A DNA stretch of 10,532 bases from Micavibrio sp. UBA1672. Its GTDB lineage: Bacteria > Pseudomonadota > Alphaproteobacteria > Micavibrionales > Micavibrionaceae. The notes below the pieces were generated by a model, which saw nothing but the letters and a program-made list of their open reading frames with translations, had not been told where the DNA came from and did no database searches. Shown here piece after piece: positions 1 to 7,035 of the stretch. The position numbers and the translations under genes are program-made. The stretch covers positions 1 to 10,532 of the forward strand of contig DCKO01000004.1 of assembly GCA_002320665.1 (NCBI GenBank), given 5' to 3'. Position 1 is the stretch's first letter; each line of letters opens with the position of its first letter.

Positions 1-591
1 AGCCAAAGCCCAAAAATGAGGCGGCGTCCAGAAAAAGATAATGGCAAACAGTGTAATCGAGGCCAGCGTAATATCGCCAGTAACTGCCGCCCAGCCGACC
101 ATAGGCGGAAATGCCCCTGCCGCGCCGCCAATGACGATGTTTTGAGGCGTGGAGCGCTTGAGGAGCATTGTGTAGATGACAACATAAAAGAAATTCGCGA
201 AGGCCAGAATGCCAGCTGCTGTCCAGTTCAGAGCTAAGCCCATCAGCATCGTTGAGAATATCGACATAATCACGCCAAAGGCTAGTGCTTCATCAGCTTC
301 CATGCGTCCCATCGGGATTGGACGCCCCCGCGTGCGTTTCATAACAGCATCAATATCACGGTCATACCACATATTAATCGCGCCTGCCGCACCTGCATTA
401 ATGGCCAAGCTTAGCATTGCGATGATTGCCAATAAGGGGTGCATATCTTCAAAACCGGGAGCGACAACCATGCCAGCAAAGCCGCTAAAAACCACAAGGC
501 TCATCACGCGGGGTTTCAGCAGGGCAAAATAATCCGAAACACGGGATTCCTTGGTTTGTGTGCCTATATTTTGAAGCGCTATTTCGTTCAT
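1..591 (-). CDS. ctaB: Protoheme IX farnesyltransferase (heme O synthase), N-terminal part, truncated by window edge
   Basis: This enzyme transfers a farnesyl group from farnesyl diphosphate to heme b, giving heme O for terminal oxidases, in the inner membrane. I translated the minus strand from the ATG at 591-589 and read 197 codons without a stop to the window edge; family members are about 300 residues, so roughly two thirds is present. The UbiA-superfamily signature NMWYDRDID (N73, D77, D81) is followed by KRTRGRP (85-91), the prenyl-diphosphate and Mg2+ binding region. Further family motifs are LLKRSTPQNIVIGG (143-156) and FFWTPPHFWAL (186-196). About six membrane helices are visible, near 28-45, 52-72, 103-121, 125-144, 152-168 and 175-192. 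AGAGGG lies only one base before the ATG, an unusually short spacing. No cox genes are visible on the upstream side, so ctaB heads whatever operon continues to the left. The family is certain; heme O synthase rather than another UbiA member is very likely. Confidence 0.96.
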   Translation of the reverse strand, partial: MNEIALQNIGTQTKESRVSDYFALLKPRVMSLVVFSGFAGMVVAPGFEDMHPLLAIIAMLSLAINAGAAGAINMWYDRDIDAVMKRTRGRPIPMGRMEADEALAFGVIMSIFSTMLMGLALNWTAAGILAFANFFYVVIYTMLLKRSTPQNIVIGGAAGAFPPMVGWAAVTGDITLASITLFAIIFFWTPPHFWALA

Positions 592-602
592 GCCCTCTAT
601 TT

Positions 603-630
603 ATCATATTTAACCAAAAGGTCACGTAAA
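603..630 (-). promoter_or_regulatory. Possible promoter for ctaB
   Basis: On the minus strand, TTTACG (630-625) and TATGAT (608-603) are separated by 16 bases, matching four of six and five of six sigma70 consensus positions. Transcription would begin near 596, leaving only about five bases before the ATG at 591. That is awkward for a gene with a Shine-Dalgarno sequence, so this is a weak call. The other boxes in 592-699 looked poorer. Confidence 0.25.
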
Positions 631-699
631 AAATAAGTTTTGGAATTTTTGGGTCAGCATTATTAAGATAGCTTTACTAACAACTACAGGCAATAAGCA

Positions 700-1140
700 A
701 TGAAAAATGAGACTTTCAAAAAAGAAGATACTTTATTTAAAACGGCATTTAGCATTTCTAGCCTACAAGCAATAATAATGATTCTTAGCGGATTTTTTCA
801 GTCCTACCATACGCCCCCCGCTATTTTTTCGTTCGGCAATAGCGTACAAATTTTGATTATTACTTATTATGCTTATGCCATATCATTTTTTGTTCTGGGG
901 AGCCTTTTTTATTTCACCAAGAATAAAATTTTTATTAGTATTTTGTTTTTAATGTCTTGTTTTCATTTTTCCTATGCTTATTTCTGGGTAACAGAATATG
1001 CTCAGCTCTTAGAAAATATTCCTGAAGAGCGTGTCCATATTAAAAATCTATTTGCCACTGGGTTTTGTATGGTTGGACATTTTATAATATTCCTCACAGC
1101 ATTATTTTATTCACCCAATTCTGATAATAACACCATTTAG
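700..1140 (+). CDS. Small four-helix integral membrane protein of unknown function
   Basis: I do not recognise this 146-residue protein. It is strongly hydrophobic, with four likely membrane helices near residues 15-34, 51-73, 77-97 and 114-137. The N-terminus is charged (MKNETFKKED) and there is a loop between helices 3 and 4 with several acidic residues (ENIPEER, 105-111). No enzyme motif or cysteine pair stands out. The ATG at 700 has only a weak upstream AGG (688-690), nine bases away. The gene is clearly more AT-rich than its neighbours: bases 901-960 contain 12 G or C in 60, while the adjacent fusion gene is near half. That suggests recent acquisition or weak selection on codon use. It stands alone between divergent ctaB and a convergent lipid gene, so context gives no function. 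It is probably a real gene given the open frame, the helices and a terminator-like hairpin after its stop. Confidence 0.7.
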   Translation: MKNETFKKEDTLFKTAFSISSLQAIIMILSGFFQSYHTPPAIFSFGNSVQILIITYYAYAISFFVLGSLFYFTKNKIFISILFLMSCFHFSYAYFWVTEYAQLLENIPEERVHIKNLFATGFCMVGHFIIFLTALFYSPNSDNNTI

Positions 1141-1142
1141 AG

Positions 1143-1174
1143 GCATGGTCATTCATGACTTATGCTGCTTTTTT
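1143..1174 (+). terminator. Probable rho-independent terminator of the small membrane protein gene
   Basis: Just after the stop at 1140, GCAT (1143-1146) pairs with ATGC (1162-1165) and GTCAT (1148-1152) with ATGAC (1155-1159), leaving a very small loop and a short internal bulge. A run of six T follows (1169-1174). On the plus strand this looks like an intrinsic terminator. The right arm overlaps the TAA of the convergent fusion gene at 1160-1162, and the T-run is read on the other strand as lysine codons near that protein's C-terminus. The minus strand lacks a U-tract after the hairpin. The stem is imperfect, so confidence is moderate. Confidence 0.45.
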
Positions 1175-4100
1175 GGCGGTTTGTTCCTCAACAAAGTTCT
1201 GAAGGGCTGTGTAATCGGTTTTACCACTACCCAGAACCAGCATTTTATCGATTGGAAGTATGGTTTTAGGCACAGATAACTCGGAAACACCGTTTTCACT
1301 GGCATATTTCGAGATATCAGGGCGTTTGGCTTCCTTATTTGTGGTTACTAGAATGATTTGCTCGCCTTTGCGGGCATCGGGAATAGCAATAACAGCATGT
1401 TCATGGTCTGGATAGATTTTGGTGAGCATGGATTCCACACTTGTTAGCGATACCATCTCGCCAGCGATCTTGGCAAAGCGTTTGGCTCGGCCCAAGATTT
1501 TGACATATCCTGCATCATCAATGCTGACGATATCGCCCGTATCATACCAGCCATCTTCAGGTGGTTGTAGCACACCCGGGTTATCTTCCTTGTAATATCC
1601 CAGCATGACATTAGGGCCTTTTACGTATAAACGTCCACCTTCATCCACGCCCGGCACATCTTCAAGGCGGTACTCAATACCGGAGAGTAATCTGCCGACT
1701 GTACCATCCTTCATATGCATCGGGGAATTCAGCGCTAAAGCAGGGGCTGTTTCGGTTGCACCGTACCCCTCAAGGATACGTACACCAAACCTGTTCGCGT
1801 ATAGCTCCTTAGTTTCTTCCTTCACACGCTCCGCGCCGGCAAAAATATAGCGCATCTTATAGAAATCATACGGGTCGGCTTTGCGGGCATAGCCATTGAG
1901 GAAGGTATCTGTGCCGAACATGATTGTCGCATTGGAAGAGTACACTAATTCTGGAACAATGCGGTAATGTAGCGGACTTGGGTACAGGAACGTACGTACG
2001 CCCGAAAGAACAGGTAGAAGAGTTCCGCCCGTTAAGCCAAATGAATGGAACATCGGCAGGCAGTTAAAGACGATATCCTGACGGTTGAAATCTACGCGGC
2101 TGGAGAGCTGTACGATATTACTCATCAAATTGGCATGAGAGAGTACAACGCCCTTAGGTGCACCTTCCGAGCCAGAGGTAAATAAGATGACTGCTGGGTC
2201 ATGAGGATTTTGTTTCTGGCGGTTATGTATGTGCCGTGCAAAACGCGTACAAAGAAATCCATAGACCTTATCCATAGGCTCCAGATTATCAAGAATATCT
2301 TCGAGATAAATAAGCCTAACCTTTTCTTCCATACCGGCAATCAGGTCTTCGAGCCTGCCCATCTTCACGAAGTTACGGGAGGTGATAACCGTTTTGATCT
2401 GCGCGGAGTCACAAGCTGAGAGGATTGGTTTTGCGCCGACCGAGAAGTTCAGCATGGCAGGGACACGTGCATAGGCTTGAAGCGCGAAAAAGCTCACAAG
2501 ACCAGCGCACGATGTTGGCATGAGCAAGCCTACAGCTTCACCTTTTTGGGTTTGATTGGCTAGTTTTTTACCCAAGACCAGTGAGCCGCGTACAAGCTTT
2601 TTAAACTTCATAGGTTTGCGAGTCACGTCTTCGGCAATGATGGCATGATTCCCGTTTACATGACGTGCCTTCATCAGAGCTTGATAGAGTGTTTGCTCAC
2701 GATCATTAGTCACGAACATCATTTGCTCCATGATATCATAGAGCTTGCGGCCTGCGGCTTCACGGCGCTTGCGGCCTTTGATTTCTTCGGGAAGTTCAAG
2801 CTTTTGCGGCTCAAGAACTGTGATGGTAATTTTAGGAAACGTACGCAAAGGTACACGCCCCTTTAGCCTTGAAAACGGGGTGTGCTGCACGCCATCCAAA
2901 CGGATCGGAAGAACAACGGAATCCGTTTTATCTGCGATCATACCCGGCCCGTCATAGATTTTCATCAACGAGCCTGTTTCGGTCAGGCGGCCTTCGGGAA
3001 AAATCACACAGTGTTTATCCTTGGCAACTTCCTTCATCAGGGATTTTATCGAAAATGGATCGGCGGGATTAAGCGGGAAGGCCTGTACCATTTTCAAGAA
3101 AGGCCGCACCCAGAACCACTCAGCCACGAAACTATTAACGGCAAACATCGGCCTGCCCGGCAGAAAAGCCGCGAGCAAGGCAGCATCCAGATAGGAGACG
3201 TGGTTACTGACAATGATGGCGCGCTTTCCAGCCTTGGAAAAATTCTCTGTGCCTTTGATCTCAACCTTGTATAGAAACTTCAAAGTCACTTGCATCAGGG
3301 TTTTGAGCAAATAATCCGGCAGGAGCTGACAAATATATAGAGCTACAAATAAATTCGCGACACCGAAGAGTCCAAAAATTGCACCTATGGAAAAACCGAG
3401 CTTTAGCAATAACGCACAGATAGCCGAGGCTGCTACGACAAAGATCGAGTTCAAGATTGCGCTGGCGGCCAGAATACGAGAGCGGGATTTTTCCTCTGTA
3501 TCATGCTGGATGATAGCGTTGAGCGGCACGACAAACAGGCCTGCGCATAGTGATATCAAAAAGAGATCTATGATAATACGCCAGCTCGCAAACCCCGATA
3601 CAAAGTCGCCCAAAGACAACAAGCTGGCACCACCCCTATTGCCAGCATGCGGCGCACCGGCAAAGAATAAATCAATCGCAAAGAAGGATATACCAAGTGC
3701 CGCTAACGGGACATACAGGGCTTCTGTGCGCCCTTTTAGAAGTTTATCATTGAGCAAGCCACCAATCGCTATCCCGATAGAAAATAACACAGCAAAGAAG
3801 GCAAAAACTTCATTCGAGGCCCCAATCACCAACTTTGTGTAATTCGGCAGTTGAGAGAGGAATAGCGCACCCATAAACCAGAACCATGCTACGCCCAAAG
3901 CGGATTCAATAACACTACGGCGACCTTTAAAAAGCTGCTCGAGGATACTCCATGTCTGGGTGAAAATATTATAGCTAACTTTGAGCTCTGGATCACCTGC
4001 TTTAGCCTCAGGGATTTTTAGGCTTGTAAAATAACCGCTTACTGCTACGGCCAGCATCATTGCCGCAACAACCCAGACACCAAAACTTCCTGTTACGAAA

Positions 4101-4609
4101 ACTGCGCCAATAATTGTGCCGATCAGGATTGCCAGAAAAGTTCCTGTACTGAGTAGCGCATTGCCACCAATCAACTCATCATCTTCCAGATGTTGAGGCA
4201 GGATAGAATATTTACTGGGGCCAAAAAAGGCCGATTGTGCACCGAGTAGAAAAAGAGCCAAAAAAGAAATTGAGATTGATGAGGATAGAAGTGCAATAGC
4301 CCCTATTACAGCCACTCCGATCTCAGCAAGCTTGACTTTCTTGATGACCTGCTCTTTGGGATATTTATCGGCATATTGTCCGGCGAGCGCTGAAAACAGC
4401 ACGAATGGTAAAATGAATATGCCTGTTGCCAATGTAGTTAATATGGTTACGCTTTGATCAGAAAGCGAGGCCTTCATGGTTACATCATACAATAAGAGGA
4501 CAAGAAAAGCGTTTTTGAAAAGATTGTCGTGAAAAGCACCTAGAAATTGCGTTACAAAAAGCGGCCAAAAACGGCGCTGTGAAAGTAGTGCAAATTGACT
4601 ATGGTGCAT
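1160..4609 (-). CDS. aas: LplT-PlsC-Aas fusion: lysophospholipid transporter / 2-acylglycerophosphoethanolamine acyltransferase / acyl-ACP synthetase
   Basis: This 1149-residue inner-membrane protein joins three functions that E. coli encodes as the neighbouring genes lplT and aas. Residues 1 to about 430 form an MFS transporter resembling the lysophospholipid flippase LplT, with many hydrophobic helices and the loop AGQYADKYPKE (76-86). Residues about 440-640 are a PlsC-type acyltransferase with the NHVSYLD (H470, D475) catalytic motif and FPEGR (537-541). Residues about 640-1149 are an AMP-forming acyl ligase with the P-loop FTSGSEGAPKG (810-820), YGATET (949-954), YDTGD (1022-1026) and the C-terminal catalytic lysine in GSGKTDY (K1130). 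The expected role is to bring lysophospholipid inward, activate a fatty acid on ACP, and re-acylate to diacyl phospholipid. The length is close to E. coli LplT plus Aas, so nothing seems lost. GAGGTG (4619-4614) lies at good spacing before the ATG. It is probably co-transcribed with nhaA, 44 bp upstream. Substrates are inferred from family. Confidence 0.93.
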   Translation of the reverse strand: MHHSQFALLSQRRFWPLFVTQFLGAFHDNLFKNAFLVLLLYDVTMKASLSDQSVTILTTLATGIFILPFVLFSALAGQYADKYPKEQVIKKVKLAEIGVAVIGAIALLSSSISISFLALFLLGAQSAFFGPSKYSILPQHLEDDELIGGNALLSTGTFLAILIGTIIGAVFVTGSFGVWVVAAMMLAVAVSGYFTSLKIPEAKAGDPELKVSYNIFTQTWSILEQLFKGRRSVIESALGVAWFWFMGALFLSQLPNYTKLVIGASNEVFAFFAVLFSIGIAIGGLLNDKLLKGRTEALYVPLAALGISFFAIDLFFAGAPHAGNRGGASLLSLGDFVSGFASWRIIIDLFLISLCAGLFVVPLNAIIQHDTEEKSRSRILAASAILNSIFVVAASAICALLLKLGFSIGAIFGLFGVANLFVALYICQLLPDYLLKTLMQVTLKFLYKVEIKGTENFSKAGKRAIIVSNHVSYLDAALLAAFLPGRPMFAVNSFVAEWFWVRPFLKMVQAFPLNPADPFSIKSLMKEVAKDKHCVIFPEGRLTETGSLMKIYDGPGMIADKTDSVVLPIRLDGVQHTPFSRLKGRVPLRTFPKITITVLEPQKLELPEEIKGRKRREAAGRKLYDIMEQMMFVTNDREQTLYQALMKARHVNGNHAIIAEDVTRKPMKFKKLVRGSLVLGKKLANQTQKGEAVGLLMPTSCAGLVSFFALQAYARVPAMLNFSVGAKPILSACDSAQIKTVITSRNFVKMGRLEDLIAGMEEKVRLIYLEDILDNLEPMDKVYGFLCTRFARHIHNRQKQNPHDPAVILFTSGSEGAPKGVVLSHANLMSNIVQLSSRVDFNRQDIVFNCLPMFHSFGLTGGTLLPVLSGVRTFLYPSPLHYRIVPELVYSSNATIMFGTDTFLNGYARKADPYDFYKMRYIFAGAERVKEETKELYANRFGVRILEGYGATETAPALALNSPMHMKDGTVGRLLSGIEYRLEDVPGVDEGGRLYVKGPNVMLGYYKEDNPGVLQPPEDGWYDTGDIVSIDDAGYVKILGRAKRFAKIAGEMVSLTSVESMLTKIYPDHEHAVIAIPDARKGEQIILVTTNKEAKRPDISKYASENGVSELSVPKTILPIDKMLVLGSGKTDYTALQNFVEEQTAKKAA

Positions 4610-4613
4610 TTTT

Positions 4614-4634
4614 CACCTCATTCATGCATGAGTG
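4614..4634 (-). promoter_or_regulatory. Ribosome binding site of the fusion gene, buried in a short hairpin
   Basis: The Shine-Dalgarno GAGGTG (minus strand, 4619-4614) is part of an inverted repeat: CACTCAT (4634-4628) can pair with ATGAGGTG (4621-4614) with one bulged base and a six-base loop. In the transcript this would cover the ribosome binding site in the 44-bp gap after nhaA, which could couple translation to ribosomes finishing nhaA. The Shine-Dalgarno is clear. The regulatory role of the hairpin is inference, as seven pairs with a bulge form only a modest structure. Confidence 0.45.
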
Positions 4635-4653
4635 TTATTTATCCAAAAGCAAA

Positions 4654-5865
4654 TTATTCTTCTATTTGCTTTTTCGCTCTTCCGCGTGTTGTCATATATA
4701 GCACAATATACCCTATAATAGCTGAGAGGGACGATGCAACCAAAACCCCTATGCGTACTTCGGCGGTCAGTAGTGGGTCTGTAAAGGCCAAAGTTCCAAT
4801 AAACAAGCTCATTGTAAAACCAATACCTGTCAGAATTGCCAAACCATAGATTTGTGCCCAAGATACACCTTCTGGCTTTTGGCATAAACGCAGTTTGTTT
4901 CCAACCCAAATAAAGCTGAATACGCCAATTTGTTTTCCGATGAAAAGGCCCAAAATAATACCAAGAGGCACTGTATCACCAAGGTTGCTGAACGATATAC
5001 CTGCGAGCTCAACACCCGCATTGGCAAAGGCAAATATCGGCATAATCATGAAGGACACCCATGGGTGCAATGCATGCTCCAGACGCTTTAGCGGAGATTT
5101 TCCCTCTGGCCCGGGAACATCATGCCCATCTTGCGTTTTCTTGCCGTGTAAAGGAATACACGTTGCCAAAAACACGCCAGCTAGTGTCGCGTGAACACCT
5201 GATTTCAGGACGGCAATCCACATCACAACACCGACGAGAACATAAGGCGTAACCTTTTTGACCCCCATACGATTCAAGACAATGGCAAGTACAAATGCCA
5301 CCGTACTAAAGCCTAGTGCGTTTAGGGATAGATTCTCGGTATAAAATACAGCAATGATAATAATGGCTGCTAAATCATCTATAATAGCCAAAGACAGCAA
5401 TAGGACTTTTAATTGGCGTGGCACAACATTTCCCAAAAGCGCCAATATACCGATGGCAAACGCAATATCTGTGGCTACTGGCACGGCCCAACCATGCAAG
5501 GCCACCTCATTTTCCATGTTGATGTAAACGTAAATCAGCGCAGGAACGATAACACCGCCTAAGGCTGCGATAATTGGTAAAGAGGCTTTACGGATACTCG
5601 AAAGCTCGCCCCCCATGACCTCGCGTTTGATCTCGAGGCCAATATAAAAGAAGAAAATTACCATCAAGCCGTCATTGATCCAATGGAGCAATGATTTGTC
5701 CAGCCCGTATTTATCACCAATCATGATCGATAGATGAACATGTAAAAGCATGTCATATGCAGCAGCTAGAGGGGAATTATAAATCATGAGTGCCAAGGCC
5801 GCTGCCAGTAGCAATATAATCCCGCTTGATGTTTCTTGTTGGAAAAATTTTTTTATCGTTTTCAT
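4654..5865 (-). CDS. nhaA: Na+/H+ antiporter NhaA
   Basis: NhaA exchanges cytoplasmic Na+ or Li+ for external protons in the inner membrane, giving salt and alkaline pH tolerance. The 403 residues are slightly longer than E. coli NhaA (388), and functional residues fall at the same numbers: D133 in PVATDIAFAIG, D163-D164 in AIIDDLAAI, E78 in GLEIKREV and H225 in SGVHATLAG. The lysine equivalent to E. coli K300 is K311 in IGKQIG, preceded by the FAFANAGV motif (278-285). Eleven or twelve helices are visible. The extra length is probably in the hydrophilic loop 240-262, which contains KKTQDGHDVPGPEGKS. The start matches typical NhaA N-termini (MKTIKKFF). There is no strong Shine-Dalgarno. A two-codon frame ATG-CTA-TGA (5870-5862) overlaps the start codon, so local reinitiation is possible. 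The gene precedes the lipid-repair fusion and diverges from a MarR-GNAT regulator, not the LysR-type NhaR found beside nhaA in E. coli. Confidence 0.97.
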   Translation of the reverse strand: MKTIKKFFQQETSSGIILLLAAALALMIYNSPLAAAYDMLLHVHLSIMIGDKYGLDKSLLHWINDGLMVIFFFYIGLEIKREVMGGELSSIRKASLPIIAALGGVIVPALIYVYINMENEVALHGWAVPVATDIAFAIGILALLGNVVPRQLKVLLLSLAIIDDLAAIIIIAVFYTENLSLNALGFSTVAFVLAIVLNRMGVKKVTPYVLVGVVMWIAVLKSGVHATLAGVFLATCIPLHGKKTQDGHDVPGPEGKSPLKRLEHALHPWVSFMIMPIFAFANAGVELAGISFSNLGDTVPLGIILGLFIGKQIGVFSFIWVGNKLRLCQKPEGVSWAQIYGLAILTGIGFTMSLFIGTLAFTDPLLTAEVRIGVLVASSLSAIIGYIVLYMTTRGRAKKQIEE

Positions 5866-5968
5866 AGCATCTTAAGAGTAAAAATCATTCTACACAATTT
5901 TCCTACAGTATTTAACGTTCGAAATAAAGAGAGGAGATAAGAGAAAGAGACCATTTTTCATTTTTATA

Positions 5969-5996
5969 TTGACCTAAGTATATAAATTTATATAAC
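5969..5996 (+). promoter_or_regulatory. Promoter of the MarR-GNAT regulator gene
   Basis: TTGACC (5969-5974, five of six consensus) and TATAAC (5991-5996, five of six) are spaced by 16 bases. Transcription would begin near 6003, leaving a leader of about 29 bases before the ATG at 6032. The whole -10 region lies inside the palindrome cluster that follows, as expected for a promoter that its own product represses. Confidence 0.6.
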
Positions 5997-6019
5997 TCAG
6001 TTATATAAATGATTATATA
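5979..6019 (+). promoter_or_regulatory. Cluster of overlapping palindromes, likely operator of the MarR-GNAT regulator
   Basis: The central element (5986-6010) is a perfect palindrome: ATTTATATAACT and its exact complement AGTTATATAAAT around a single C at 5998. Overlapping it on the left is a 16-bp palindrome TATATAAATTTATATA (5979-5994), and on the right TATATAA (6002-6008) and TTATATA (6013-6019) separated by ATGA. All share a TTATATA-type half-site. The cluster covers the -10 box and probable start of transcription and ends just before the regulator's start codon. MarR-family dimers bind palindromes of this size, usually at their own promoter, so this is a good candidate operator. Pure A/T content makes chance symmetry easier, but twelve matched pairs with G/C bases near the centre is hard to dismiss. 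Binding by the adjacent protein is inference. Confidence 0.65.
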
Positions 6020-6031
6020 TTGGTGAATTAC

Positions 6032-6982
6032 ATGCAACATTTTTATGATTTAGGCAGGATTGGACTTGGCAGTAGGCTTAAGATTATCTCCTCTTCATTA
6101 GCTGATAATGTAAACGTGCTATACAAAAAATATGGCATAGAAATGGATGCTTGGCTTTTCCCTCTTTTGACTTTAATAGAGCGCGAAGAGGAAATTACCC
6201 TTCGACAAGCCGAAGAACAATTGGGAACGTCTCATGCCTATATCAGTCAGACAGCTAGTGCTTTGCGCAAAAAGGATCTTATTGAAATCACGCAAAACCC
6301 AGAGGATAAACGTAGTAAGGTCATGCGGCTTACTCAAAAAGGGCTAGATGTGATTACAGAAGCCCGCCCTTTATGGAACGCCTTAGATCGCGCAATAGCA
6401 GATTTACTTCATCCCTATGATGAGCAGTTTTTTGATATTCTAAAGAAATTTGAAAAACACGTTTTACATGAGGACTTGATTGCCAAAGTGGAAACAAAAT
6501 TTATACCCATCGATTCAAATTCTGTTGAAATCCTTGATTACGCTGCAGAGTATAGGCAAGATTTTGAACGCTTGAACAGGGAATGGCTTGAGAAATTCTT
6601 TAAAGTAGAAGCTATAGATGAACTTTATTTCAAGGATCCAGAAAATTCTATTCTTGCCAAGGGCGGACACATCTTTTTTGCAAAAATAAATAATGAAATT
6701 GTAGGAACATGTGCATTATTGCGCGAAGATAATTTTTTTGAGCTTTGCAAAATGTCGGTAGATCCACGTTATCGTGGTTTTGGAATTGGGAAAAAGCTTA
6801 TTCAGGCCTCCATAGAAAAAAGTAAGTCGAGCGACACCGATAGAATAGTGCTTCTGACTGTGACCAAGTTAAAAAATGCTATCCATTTGTATAAATCTCT
6901 TGGTTTTATAGAAGTCAAAATGTCTCAGAAACACAAGGATAAATATCCTAGAGCTAATGTCTGCATGGAAATTACCACATAA
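6032..6982 (+). CDS. MarR-family transcriptional regulator fused to a GNAT N-acetyltransferase
   Basis: This 316-residue protein has an N-terminal winged helix of the MarR type (about 10-150). The helix-turn-helix is ITLRQAEEQLGTSHAYISQT (55-74), followed by the wing with the family's D-x-R pattern in NPEDKRSKVMRLTQKG (89-104). A C-terminal GNAT acetyltransferase domain (about 160-316) carries the acetyl-CoA binding motif MSVDPRYRGFGIGKKL (241-256) and ends with the usual LYKSLGF strand-helix (286-292). Family members of this architecture are cytoplasmic; their acetyl acceptors are mostly unknown. Longer starts exist in frame at TTG 6020 and GTG 6023, but GGTG (6022-6025) sits six bases before the ATG at 6032 and the first two would overlap the operator cluster. 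The gene is divergent from nhaA and has its own promoter. Autoregulation is likely and control of nhaA is possible. The domain calls are firm; the targets and substrate are not known. Confidence 0.92.
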   Translation: MQHFYDLGRIGLGSRLKIISSSLADNVNVLYKKYGIEMDAWLFPLLTLIEREEEITLRQAEEQLGTSHAYISQTASALRKKDLIEITQNPEDKRSKVMRLTQKGLDVITEARPLWNALDRAIADLLHPYDEQFFDILKKFEKHVLHEDLIAKVETKFIPIDSNSVEILDYAAEYRQDFERLNREWLEKFFKVEAIDELYFKDPENSILAKGGHIFFAKINNEIVGTCALLREDNFFELCKMSVDPRYRGFGIGKKLIQASIEKSKSSDTDRIVLLTVTKLKNAIHLYKSLGFIEVKMSQKHKDKYPRANVCMEITT

Positions 6983-7009
6983 AAAAACCACTTGTTAATT
7001 CACAAGTGG
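6981..7009 (-). terminator. Rho-independent terminator of the small exported protein gene
   Basis: An eight-base perfect stem, CCACTTGT (6988-6995) with ACAAGTGG (7002-7009), encloses a six-base loop. Read on the minus strand it is followed by seven U (7 A at 6981-6987 on the plus strand), the classic intrinsic terminator form, 27 bases beyond the stop of the minus-strand gene. The U-tract overlaps the TAA of the convergent regulator gene (6980-6982). On the plus strand no clean T-run follows, so it may only partly stop transcription from that side. Confidence 0.8.
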
Positions 7010-7035
7010 CTTATCAAAAATTTAAATTCTAAGAA

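Noticed and set aside
209..532. Plus-strand frame of 107 residues opposite ctaB
   Set aside because: It is the antisense shadow of a clear ctaB reading frame and its translation resembles no protein.
3387..3842. Plus-strand frame of 151 residues opposite the transporter part of the fusion
   Set aside because: It is antisense to a well-supported MFS domain, and its composition is what the complement of hydrophobic codons would give.
6020..6031. TTG or GTG start for the MarR-GNAT gene
   Set aside because: The TTG directly adjoins the operator cluster, and GGTG is well placed as ribosome binding site for the ATG at 6032.
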